From an uncultured Lachnospiraceae bacterium (GTDB lineage Bacteria; Bacillota; Clostridia; Lachnospirales; Lachnospiraceae), in assembly GCA_902779445.1 (NCBI GenBank), contig CACZBM010000025.1, forward strand, positions 1 through 62,963: a stretch of DNA of 62,963 nucleotides, given 5' to 3'. The notes under the pieces were generated by a model. That model did not search any database. It saw nothing but the letters and a program-made list of their open reading frames with translations, and was not told the origin of the DNA. The translations under genes were made by a program, and so were the position numbers. This document shows positions 1 to 7,516 of this stretch, piece after piece. Numbering within the stretch: position 1 is the first letter of the stretch; the number at the start of each line of letters is the position of its first letter.

Positions 1-1104
1 GTTACAAATGATTCCGTTTATTATTATTCGGTGTACCCGTCAATTCTTCTACACGACGGATTTTATACCGCAAGCCTGGACAAATATCTGACCAATGTGG
101 GTCAGACCACGGCAATAATCCAGTGTCTGCCCTTTATGTTAGGTTTTGACGAGACTTTCGGTATTCAGCATTTCTTTAATATAAACTCAATACTCATATT
201 CTTTGCTGCTCTATATGATGAGGTAAAGAAAAGCTCCGTGAACGGAAAGACCGGGATCATCCTTTCGTCTCTGTGCACGCTGTTCCTCGTAACGAGCGAG
301 CCGTTTCTGGTTATTTCTTCGTGGATACTGTCAAATGTGTATTTTATGGGATTCTTCTTTGCGGTATTTTATATTTTCGTAAAGACCGTTGATGAGAACG
401 CAGATTCCGCCGACTATGATCTTTTACTGGTATTCCTGTGTTCAATACTCATAATGACCAGGATGGAAGGGGGAGTAATGGTTCTGTGTCTGGCGCTTGC
501 TCTGTCCACCATGCGTGTAAGCGGTAAAAAGCTTCTTCTTACCTTTGGACTGCCTTTGGTCATAACTGAGGTTGGATATTATGTCAACCTATATCTGAAA
601 ATAGGGATCAATCCCTTGTACAGCTTTTTGGATATGAAGACCGCGGTATTAATGTGCGGGATGATAGCTGCATTTATAGTTTACATAACTCTAATCAGGA
701 ATCGTCTTCCGGAAACATACACGCCGGTACTTTTGATCGCTGCCCTTATAGCCGGAAATGCAGGGCTCCTCGTTATAAATCACAGCCGTTACATTACAAA
801 TATCAGGGCATTTATCATGAACATCCGCCTTGGAAACGGCTGGGGGACATTTTGGATAATAATCGTTATTTATATTGTTCTGCTGGTAATTGAGGTTATC
901 GGGAGAAGATTTAGGAATATTCCTGTCCGGGTATTCCTGCCTGCAGCCATGGTTTTGACTGTATTTGCAGTCTGCTTTGCAAGAGGAGGAGTACTGGCGG
1001 TCAGGACAAGTGACTCAGGGAACAGGGTACTTATGGAGATGGTTCCTGTTATCACCTACAGTGTATTTGTGACATTATTAAAGAAAAGAGGAACTTCGGA
1101 ATGA
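1..1104 (+). CDS. Polytopic membrane protein, 5'-truncated by the window edge
   Basis: The reading frame is open from base 1, and residues before the first candidate start (GTG at 31) already read like protein interior, so the true start lies upstream. The visible part has about nine to ten hydrophobic segments with short loops and ends in a basic tail. It resembles the GT-C / PMT-like integral membrane proteins common in Firmicutes polysaccharide loci, but no catalytic Asp/Glu loop can be identified because the N-terminus is missing. The stop overlaps the next gene by an ATGA, so the two are co-translated. A Wzy-type polymerase is an alternative that cannot be excluded. Confidence 0.6.
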   Translation, partial: VTNDSVYYYSVYPSILLHDGFYTASLDKYLTNVGQTTAIIQCLPFMLGFDETFGIQHFFNINSILIFFAALYDEVKKSSVNGKTGIILSSLCTLFLVTSEPFLVISSWILSNVYFMGFFFAVFYIFVKTVDENADSADYDLLLVFLCSILIMTRMEGGVMVLCLALALSTMRVSGKKLLLTFGLPLVITEVGYYVNLYLKIGINPLYSFLDMKTAVLMCGMIAAFIVYITLIRNRLPETYTPVLLIAALIAGNAGLLVINHSRYITNIRAFIMNIRLGNGWGTFWIIIVIYIVLLVIEVIGRRFRNIPVRVFLPAAMVLTVFAVCFARGGVLAVRTSDSGNRVLMEMVPVITYSVFVTLLKKRGTSE

Positions 1105-1787
1105 AAAAAGTTCTGATCACCGGAGCATCCAGAGGTATCGGCAGAGCAGCGGCAGAGAAGTTCGCTGACAGAGGATATGAGCTGTACCTTATATGCCACA
1201 TGGATGTAAATGACCTAAAAGGACTTCCCGGGCATCATTACGCCGGAGATATAGGGGATCATAGTTTTGTGGAGAGAGTTTTTAATGATATTGATGACCT
1301 GGATGTACTGGTGAATAATGCAGGTGTGTCATACGTGGGTCTCTTGCAGGATATGGGGATCTCAGACTGGGAAAGGGTGATAAGGACAAATCTGACATCG
1401 GCATTCAATACATGCCGCCTTGCGATACCCAAGATGGTGAGAGCCCATTCAGGAAAGATCGTGAACATTTCCTCCCAGTGGGGAAGTGCAGGAGCCTCCA
1501 TGGAAGTTGCTTATTCCGCTTCCAAAGGGGGAATAAATGCCTTTACAAAGGCTCTTGCGAAGGAACTGGCTCCCTCAGGCATTCAGGTAAATGCCATAGC
1601 CTGTGGCGTCATTGATACTGATATGAATTCATTTTTAAGCGAAGAAGAGAGACAGTATCTGATCTCTGAGATACCTTCGGACAGGATGGGTAAGCCTGAG
1701 GAAGTAGCAGAACTCATATTGTCGCTTTCTGAAGGAAATGATTATCTGACCGGGCAGGTGATAGCTCTGGACGGCGGATGGATATGA
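1101..1787 (+). CDS. SDR-family NAD(P)-dependent reductase (FabG-like)
   Basis: A 228-residue classical short-chain dehydrogenase. TGASRGIG at residues 7-14 is the cofactor loop, NNAG at 72-75 the structural motif, and Ser124/125, Tyr138 and Lys142 (YSASKGG) the catalytic set; the C-terminus has the family's usual GQVIALDGGW. It overlaps the upstream membrane protein by 4 bp. FabG-like reductases in sugar clusters reduce keto-sugars or acyl groups. Because rfbFGH follow, a role in reducing a keto-deoxysugar (as YerF does for yersiniose) is possible, but that is inference; a stray 3-oxoacyl-ACP reductase is the alternative. Confidence 0.85.
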   Translation: MKKVLITGASRGIGRAAAEKFADRGYELYLICHMDVNDLKGLPGHHYAGDIGDHSFVERVFNDIDDLDVLVNNAGVSYVGLLQDMGISDWERVIRTNLTSAFNTCRLAIPKMVRAHSGKIVNISSQWGSAGASMEVAYSASKGGINAFTKALAKELAPSGIQVNAIACGVIDTDMNSFLSEEERQYLISEIPSDRMGKPEEVAELILSLSEGNDYLTGQVIALDGGWI

Positions 1788-1810
1788 TGTGGTTTTTGAA
1801 ATACGATTCA

Positions 1811-1819
1811 TGGTATACT
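1811..1819 (+). promoter_or_regulatory. Putative extended -10 promoter for the rfbFGH operon
   Basis: TGG directly precedes TATACT (1814-1819), an extended -10 element; no good -35 lies 16-18 bp upstream. It sits between the SDR stop and rfbF, about 78 bp before the rfbF ATG, and the leader then carries a small palindrome. Confidence 0.4.
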
Positions 1820-1840
1820 ATTGAAGATTTGTTGGCTCTA

Positions 1841-1859
1841 TGTCATCCTGAGAATGACA
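1841..1859. repeat. Minimal GTCATCCTGAG palindrome (copy A)
   Basis: TGTCAT and ATGACA form inverted arms around CCTGAGA. The core words match the outer arms of the larger palindromes at 7432, 30566 and 36064, so this looks like a collapsed or solo outer-arm copy of that repeat family in the rfbF leader. Confidence 0.5.
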
Positions 1860-1896
1860 TTGACAAATTAAGAATGATATCTGGCAGGGAACTGAA

Positions 1897-2670
1897 ATGA
1901 AAGTTGTTATCTTAGCCGGTGGCCTCGGAACAAGGATTTCCGAAGAAAGCCATCTTAAACCGAAACCAATGATAGAGATAGGGGATAAGCCCATACTCTG
2001 GCACATTATGAAGGAATATTCCCATTTCGGGTTTAATGAATTTATTATCTGCCTTGGTTATAAACAGCATATCGTCAAAGAGTTTTTTGCGGATTATTAC
2101 CTGTATTCGTCTGATGTTACCTTTGATCTTTCCAAAAACACCATGGAAGTTCACAATCACTATGCCGAGCCATGGAAGGTAACACTGGTTGATACCGGAC
2201 TCCACACAATGACCGGCGGAAGGATAGCCCGGATAAAGGAATATATCGGCAATGAGACATTTATGTTAACCTATGGTGACGGGGTATCCGATGTGGATAT
2301 AGGGAAACTTCTGGAGTTCCACAGATCCCACGGAAAGATCGGGACCCTAACAGCTATTGCTGTTGACCAGAGATTCGGCGTTCTGGATATCGGTAAAGAA
2401 GGTGTCATCCATGAATTTGCCGAAAAAGAGGAAAAGGACAGTAGCGTAGTAAATGGCGGATACATGGTGTTTGAGCCTCAGATCTTTGATTATATCGAAG
2501 GTGATGAAACTGTTTTTGAGAAAGATCCCTTAAAGAAACTGGCCCATGATGATGAACTGAGAGCCTTTCTTCACAGGGGATTCTGGAAATGTATGGATAC
2601 CCAGAGGGAGAAAGAACAGCTGGAAAAGCTATGGGCATCGGGAAATGCTCCATGGAAGGTTTGGAAATGA
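1897..2670 (+). CDS. rfbF: Glucose-1-phosphate cytidylyltransferase
   Basis: Makes CDP-glucose from CTP and glucose-1-phosphate, the first step to CDP-3,6-dideoxyhexoses. The N-terminal GGLGTRI signature with the PKPM/IEIG block, the TYGDGVSDVD metal-binding stretch near residue 125 and the C-terminal FWKCMDTQRE motif are typical of RfbF/DdhA, and 257 residues is the family's usual length. An AGGGA site precedes the ATG. The stop overlaps the rfbG start (ATGA), as expected for enzymes acting in sequence. Confidence 0.95.
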   Translation: MKVVILAGGLGTRISEESHLKPKPMIEIGDKPILWHIMKEYSHFGFNEFIICLGYKQHIVKEFFADYYLYSSDVTFDLSKNTMEVHNHYAEPWKVTLVDTGLHTMTGGRIARIKEYIGNETFMLTYGDGVSDVDIGKLLEFHRSHGKIGTLTAIAVDQRFGVLDIGKEGVIHEFAEKEEKDSSVVNGGYMVFEPQIFDYIEGDETVFEKDPLKKLAHDDELRAFLHRGFWKCMDTQREKEQLEKLWASGNAPWKVWK

Positions 2671-3731
2671 TATCACTTTCATCATACAAAGGAAAAAAGG
2701 TACTTATTACCGGACATACGGGATTTAAGGGAGGATATCTCTCAGCCCTTATGAAAACATTAGGCGCATTCGTCACAGGGTATTCTCTTGAACCCCCGAC
2801 AGATCCCTCGTTGTTTGAGTTATGTAAACTAGAACGAGATGTGGATCACATTACCGGTGATGTGCGGGACTATGAAAAGCTTCTACAGGTATTCAGGGAG
2901 GTAAAGCCGGAGATAGTATTTCATCTGGCAGCTCAGCCGATCGTAAGAACTTCTTACAGGGAGCCGAGACTCACGTATGAAACAAATGTAATGGGTACCG
3001 TGAATATACTGGAATGTATCAGACAGACTGATTCAGTAAGATCGTTTCTCAATGTTACCACGGATAAAGTATATCAGAACGATGACTTTGATGTGGCATT
3101 TAAGGAAGAAATGCCCCTTGATGGTTTTGATCCCTATTCCAACAGTAAATCCTGCTCGGAACTTGTGACCCATAGCTACGTAAAGTCATTCTTCAATGAT
3201 AAAGACGGTGTGAGGGTGTCAACAGCCAGAGCCGGAAACGTGATCGGAGGAGGAGACTTTGCTCCGGATCGTCTGATCCCTGACTGTGTGAGAGCTGCGG
3301 AGGAGAATAAGGATATCGTTCTCAGGAATCCTGATTCCACGAGACCCTTTCAGCATGTGCTGGAGCCTGTTACGGTTTATGCAGAGATAGCTGCTGCGCA
3401 GTATGAAGATCCAAAATACGCAGACTACTACAATGTGGGACCGGATATCCGGGATGTTAAAAGCACAAAGGAATTATCGGAAATATTCTGCAGGGAATGG
3501 GGCGACGGATTAAAAACAGTGGTGAAGCCGGACGGAGGACCTCACGAAGCTGCATTTCTTAAGCTTGACTGTACGAAATTAAAGGAAAAGCTCAACTGGA
3601 AGAGCGTCTGGGACATAGAAGAAGGAGTGAGGAATACCGTACTCTGGAGCAGGATCTATGTGTCGGGCGGAGACGTGAGGAAAGAATTATATAGACAGAT
3701 AGAGAAATATTTAAGCGATAGAGAGGATTAA
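2667..3731 (+). CDS. rfbG: CDP-glucose 4,6-dehydratase
   Basis: Extended SDR that converts CDP-glucose to CDP-4-keto-6-deoxyglucose using bound NAD. The N-terminal ITGHTGFKGGYL nucleotide-binding loop is the specific RfbG form, VTTDKVY carries the catalytic Thr/Asp region and PYSNSKS the Tyr-x3-Lys pair. I start at the ATG at 2667, which overlaps the rfbF stop and puts the Rossmann loop at the normal distance from the N-terminus. The frame is open upstream to 2589, but that would run about 80 bp into rfbF. The predicted length of 354 residues matches the family. Confidence 0.95.
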   Translation: MISLSSYKGKKVLITGHTGFKGGYLSALMKTLGAFVTGYSLEPPTDPSLFELCKLERDVDHITGDVRDYEKLLQVFREVKPEIVFHLAAQPIVRTSYREPRLTYETNVMGTVNILECIRQTDSVRSFLNVTTDKVYQNDDFDVAFKEEMPLDGFDPYSNSKSCSELVTHSYVKSFFNDKDGVRVSTARAGNVIGGGDFAPDRLIPDCVRAAEENKDIVLRNPDSTRPFQHVLEPVTVYAEIAAAQYEDPKYADYYNVGPDIRDVKSTKELSEIFCREWGDGLKTVVKPDGGPHEAAFLKLDCTKLKEKLNWKSVWDIEEGVRNTVLWSRIYVSGGDVRKELYRQIEKYLSDRED

Positions 3732-3736
3732 AAGGA

Positions 3737-3791
3737 ACCCTCGCCCGGCTCCTGTGGAGCCACCCTCTCCCGGAGGGAGAGGGCGTAGGGT
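3737..3791. repeat. Three-stem palindromic repeat between rfbG and rfbH
   Basis: An outer stem pairs ACCCTCGCCC (3737-3746) with GGGCGTAGGGT (3781-3791), with one bulged base. Inside are two hairpins: GGCTCC/GGAGCC (3747-3761) and CCCTCTCCC/GGGAGAGGG (3763-3783, 3-nt loop). The result is a compact cloverleaf-like structure unlike the GTCATCCTGAG palindromes. It ends about 17 bp before the rfbH ATG and could attenuate or protect the transcript between the two genes. It may be a dispersed genomic repeat; no second copy is seen in this window. Confidence 0.6.
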
Positions 3792-3808
3792 GTGTAGATG
3801 AGGAACTT

Positions 3809-5155
3809 ATGAATTTTGATAATATGACAGAAAAAGATGCCAGAAATAAGATACTGGATCTCGTGAGGGAATATGCGGATAAGTATCACGTAAAAAAAGA
3901 ACCCTATAAAGAAGGGGACAGGATCCCTTATGCCAGCCGTGTTTATGATGCGGAAGAGATGGTTAATCTTGTGGATTCATCCCTTGAGTTCTGGCTCACA
4001 TCAGGCAGATACACAGTGGAATTTGAAAAGAAATTCGCAGAATATCTTAAGATAAAGTACGTTTCCATAGTAAACTCGGGTTCCAGTGCGAATCTCCTTG
4101 CATTTATGACTCTCACAAGTCCTCTCTTAAAAGAAAGACGTATTAAGAGGGGAGATGAAGTAATAACCGTTGCAGCAGGTTTTCCCACAACAGTTGCCCC
4201 GGTTATCCAGTATGGCGCAGTGCCGGTATTCCTTGATGTGACCATTCCCGAATACAATATAGACGTTACAAAGCTGGAGGAAGCTTACTCAGAAAAGACA
4301 AAGGCAGTGATGATCGCCCACACTCTGGGAAATCCTTTTGATCTGAAAGTTGTCAAGGAGTTTTGTGACCGACACGGTCTTTGGCTTATAGAGGATAACT
4401 GCGATGCTTTGGGATCGCTGTATGAAATAAACGGGGAGGAACGTCTTACCGGAACCATAGGAGATATCGGTACGTCCAGTTTTTATCCTCCGCACCATAT
4501 GACAATGGGAGAAGGCGGGGCTGTGTATACCGATAACCCGCTCTTACATAAGATAATAAGATCCATGCGGGACTGGGGAAGAGACTGCAGCTGTCCCTCC
4601 GGAGTCGACAATTCCTGCGGCCATCGTTATGACGGACAGTACGGGGAACTCCCCGAAGGATATGACCATAAATATGTTTATTCCCATTTCGGATACAATC
4701 TGAAGCCTACAGATCTTCAGGCGGCAATAGGATGCGCACAGATAGAGAAATTTCCCTCCTTTGTGAAGAGAAGAAGGGAGAATTTTGATATGCTGTATAA
4801 GGGACTTTCGGAATACGGGGACAGGCTTATCCTTCCGAAGGCAGCGGAAGGAGCAAAGCCCTCATGGTTTGGATTCCTTATTACCGTAAAGGAAGGGTAT
4901 TCCAGAAATAAGATGGTCCGGTTTATCGAGGATGAAAAGATCCAGACCAGGATGCTGTTTTCCGGAAACCTGACAAAGCACCCCTGCTTTGATGAGATAA
5001 GAGGCGACTTAAGCCGCTACAGGATAGTTGGAAGCCTCGAAAATACAGACAGGATAATGAGAGATACCTTCTGGGTAGGCGTTTATCCGGGAATGGATGA
5101 CAAAAGGATCGACAGGATGATCCGCGTTATAGGGCAGGCGGCATTAAAGGCATGA
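3809..5155 (+). CDS. rfbH: CDP-4-dehydro-6-deoxyglucose 3-dehydrase (E1)
   Basis: PMP-dependent iron-sulfur enzyme of the DegT/DnrJ fold that removes the C-3 hydroxyl of CDP-4-keto-6-deoxyglucose. The PLP-lysine position is replaced by histidine (His-His at 229-230, before MTMGEGG), the hallmark of E1. Cys260, Cys262 and Cys270 keep the C-x-C-x7-C spacing of its [2Fe-2S] cluster, and Cys198 is the likely fourth ligand. E1 needs an E3 flavin/iron-sulfur reductase (RfbI/AscD), and none is visible in the window, so it must lie elsewhere or be replaced by another electron donor. The stop overlaps the next start by 4 bp. Confidence 0.95.
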   Translation: MNFDNMTEKDARNKILDLVREYADKYHVKKEPYKEGDRIPYASRVYDAEEMVNLVDSSLEFWLTSGRYTVEFEKKFAEYLKIKYVSIVNSGSSANLLAFMTLTSPLLKERRIKRGDEVITVAAGFPTTVAPVIQYGAVPVFLDVTIPEYNIDVTKLEEAYSEKTKAVMIAHTLGNPFDLKVVKEFCDRHGLWLIEDNCDALGSLYEINGEERLTGTIGDIGTSSFYPPHHMTMGEGGAVYTDNPLLHKIIRSMRDWGRDCSCPSGVDNSCGHRYDGQYGELPEGYDHKYVYSHFGYNLKPTDLQAAIGCAQIEKFPSFVKRRRENFDMLYKGLSEYGDRLILPKAAEGAKPSWFGFLITVKEGYSRNKMVRFIEDEKIQTRMLFSGNLTKHPCFDEIRGDLSRYRIVGSLENTDRIMRDTFWVGVYPGMDDKRIDRMIRVIGQAALKA

Positions 5156-6762
5156 AGAAAATAGAACTTTTGGACTGTACCCTCCGGGACGGAGGGTTTA
5201 TAAATGAATGGCGTTTCGGACGGGGAGATATAGCAAACCTCTTTGAAAGATCCGTGTCTGCAGGCATTGATTATGTGGAAGCCGGATTCCTGGACGAGAG
5301 GGAGGAATATGATCCGGACAGGAGCATAACCCCGGACACGGCCGGAATGGACAATATCCTTAAAGGTCTTGATCACGGTTCGTCAAAGATCTTTGCCATG
5401 ATAGACTATGGCACCTGTGATATCAGCCGTATCGCAAATGCCGCTGATTCCGTGCTGGACGGCATAAGGGTCATGATAAAGAAAAAGACCCGTCATGAAG
5501 CCATAGCCTTCTGTAAGGAGTTAAAGAAGAAAGGCTATCTCGTGGGAGCCCAGCCGGTTTCAGTCACAGGCTATGATGATGAAGAGATGAAGGAACTGGT
5601 GGATGAGATAAATGATCTTGCACCCTATGCCATGTATATAGTGGATACCTACGGGCTTCTGGACAGAAGGCATCTCCTTCATATTTTCAATCTGATCGAC
5701 GAACGGCTCGATCCGGAAATAAAGATCGGGTATCACGCCCACAATAATTTCCAGCTGGCCTTTTCAAATTCTGTGGCACTTATGGAGGCGGAATCGGAGA
5801 GAGGTGTGATAATAGACGGTTCTGCGTACGGTATGGGGAAATCCGCTGGCAACTGTCCGCTGGAACTCCTTACCGCCTATATGAACGAGAATACCGGATC
5901 CGGTTATCAGACCAGCCAGATACTGGAAATGATAGATACGGGGATAATGAAGATATATGAAAAGGCACCCTGGGGTTACCAGATGCAGTATTTCCTCTGC
6001 GCCAGCAATGACTGTCATCCTAAATATCCCCAGTATCTTTTGAGAAAGAAAACGCTTTCTGTGAAACAGATCGATGATATCCTTTCAAGGATCTCACCGG
6101 AGGAGAGCCTTGCCTTTAACAAGGCCTATATTGAGAAGCTCTACGTCGAATATCAGAAGAATGAGATAAATGATGAGGAAGATCTCAAAAGGCTGAAGGA
6201 ACATCTGCAGGGTTTTGACAACGTTCTGGTCCTTGGACCCGCTCCTTCTGTACGTGGAAGAGAAAGGGATATTAAGGTTTACATAAAAGATTTCGATCCT
6301 CTTCTTGTCTCCATCAATTTTATTCCTGAGGGGTACGAGCCGGACATGCTCTTTCTCAGTAATACAAAGAGGTATATGCAGCTGTCATCCAGACTTATCG
6401 CTTCGCAGGGAGTGAATAAACTGCCGGTTATAGCCACCAGTAATATTACTGCGGCAAAGGGGAGCTTCGATTATGTGCTTGATTATTCCGGTCTTATAGA
6501 TGAAAGTTTTGAAATACCGGATAATTCCCTTCCCATGTTCCTCCGGCTCCTGCATAAAACCGGCGTAAAGAAGGTGGCACTGGCAGGTTTTGACGGATAT
6601 GTGCCGGAAAGAGGAAAGAACTATTCCGATCCGGGGATGGAATATGAATTTGCATCTGATTATGCCATCAGGCTTAATGATTATACGGGGGATATTATAG
6701 AAGAACTCAGAAAGGATATGGAGATAGTCTTTATCACTCCTTCAAAATATGACAGACGCTAA
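5152..6762 (+). CDS. HMGL-type aldolase fused to a C-terminal nucleotide-sugar/MAF-like domain
   Basis: Residues 1 to about 310 form a DRE-TIM metallolyase barrel. DCTLRDGG (8-15) carries the metal-binding Asp and catalytic Arg, and HAHNN near residue 195 supplies the second metal ligands, as in 4-hydroxy-2-oxovalerate aldolase and HMG-CoA lyase. From about residue 355 a second domain begins with LVLGPAPSV and continues as a Rossmann-like fold reminiscent of DUF115/MAF proteins. The gene sits between rfbH and a HAD phosphatase with overlaps at both ends, so it probably acts on the same sugar, perhaps by aldol addition to a keto-deoxysugar or by making a carbon donor. The substrate is unknown. 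Confidence 0.8.
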   Translation: MKKIELLDCTLRDGGFINEWRFGRGDIANLFERSVSAGIDYVEAGFLDEREEYDPDRSITPDTAGMDNILKGLDHGSSKIFAMIDYGTCDISRIANAADSVLDGIRVMIKKKTRHEAIAFCKELKKKGYLVGAQPVSVTGYDDEEMKELVDEINDLAPYAMYIVDTYGLLDRRHLLHIFNLIDERLDPEIKIGYHAHNNFQLAFSNSVALMEAESERGVIIDGSAYGMGKSAGNCPLELLTAYMNENTGSGYQTSQILEMIDTGIMKIYEKAPWGYQMQYFLCASNDCHPKYPQYLLRKKTLSVKQIDDILSRISPEESLAFNKAYIEKLYVEYQKNEINDEEDLKRLKEHLQGFDNVLVLGPAPSVRGRERDIKVYIKDFDPLLVSINFIPEGYEPDMLFLSNTKRYMQLSSRLIASQGVNKLPVIATSNITAAKGSFDYVLDYSGLIDESFEIPDNSLPMFLRLLHKTGVKKVALAGFDGYVPERGKNYSDPGMEYEFASDYAIRLNDYTGDIIEELRKDMEIVFITPSKYDRR

Positions 6763-7426
6763 AAAAATAAAAGCGGTCCTCTGGGATATGGACGGGACAC
6801 TCTTTGACACTAAAAGGGGAATAGCGATGGCAGTGAGGGAGACCCTTGATACTCTTGGGCTTCCCCAGCTGAAGGATGAGGAGATCGATAATTTCATAGG
6901 ACCTCCCATACAGTTCGGATTCCGGGATAACTGCCATCTTACCATGGAAGAGGCACAGAATGCTGCGGACATATTTAGAAAGTCTTACCGGGAAAAGGGA
7001 TATGTGACTGAATGCGATCCCTATCCGGGACTGCTGGAGTGCCTGAAGAATCTTAAGGAAAAGGGTTTCCGAAATGCAGTGTGTACCTTAAAGAAACAGG
7101 ACATGGCGGAGAGGATAATTGATAATTTCGGAATGAGTGATCTCTTTGACAGCATAGTCGGAACTGATGCCTTCGATAATATCAAGAAGCATGACACCAT
7201 AAGGATGACGGCAGAGAGATTCGGCATAGATGTTTCCGAAGCTGTTCTGATCGGGGATACGGAATTTGATTCTCTTGGAGCAGAAAAGGCCGGAAGCCTT
7301 TTTATCGGGGTTACATTCGGGTTTGGATTTAAGAGTAAGACGGATGTGGACGAATACCCGAATATAGGGACAGCTTCCTCTGTTAATGAAGTTTACAGGC
7401 TGATACTGAAATACAATGAAGTGTAA
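6749..7426 (+). CDS. HAD-superfamily phosphatase (Gph-like)
   Basis: A 225-residue HAD-IA hydrolase. DMDGTLFDT holds the nucleophile Asp13 and acid Asp15, and GDTEFDSLGA near residue 167 is motif IV. It starts 14 bp inside the upstream aldolase gene, so the two are translationally coupled. It probably removes phosphate from an intermediate of the sugar branch, perhaps the aldol product. The family (phosphoglycolate phosphatase-like) is too broad to name a substrate. Confidence 0.85.
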   Translation: MTDAKKIKAVLWDMDGTLFDTKRGIAMAVRETLDTLGLPQLKDEEIDNFIGPPIQFGFRDNCHLTMEEAQNAADIFRKSYREKGYVTECDPYPGLLECLKNLKEKGFRNAVCTLKKQDMAERIIDNFGMSDLFDSIVGTDAFDNIKKHDTIRMTAERFGIDVSEAVLIGDTEFDSLGAEKAGSLFIGVTFGFGFKSKTDVDEYPNIGTASSVNEVYRLILKYNEV

Positions 7427-7431
7427 ATTGA

Positions 7432-7493
7432 TGTCATCCTGAGGGTTTAACCCGAAGGATCTATATAGATTCTTCGCTGCGCTCAGAATGACA
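7432..7493. repeat. 62-bp GTCATCCTGAG palindrome (copy B)
   Basis: Outer arms TGTCATCCTGAG (7432-7443) and CTCAGAATGACA (7482-7493) pair with one mismatch; inner arms CGAAGGATC and GATTCTTCG also pair with one wobble. It fills most of the gap between the HAD gene and the YfhO gene and probably forms a stable transcript hairpin. It belongs to the same family as the copies at 1841, 30566 and 36064. Confidence 0.75.
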
Positions 7494-7516
7494 TTATTAC
7501 AGAACAGATCACTAAC

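Noticed and set aside
2405..2776. 123-codon minus-strand frame over the rfbF/rfbG junction
   Set aside because: Antisense to two well-conserved enzymes with a typical ATGA overlap; no protein-like motifs.
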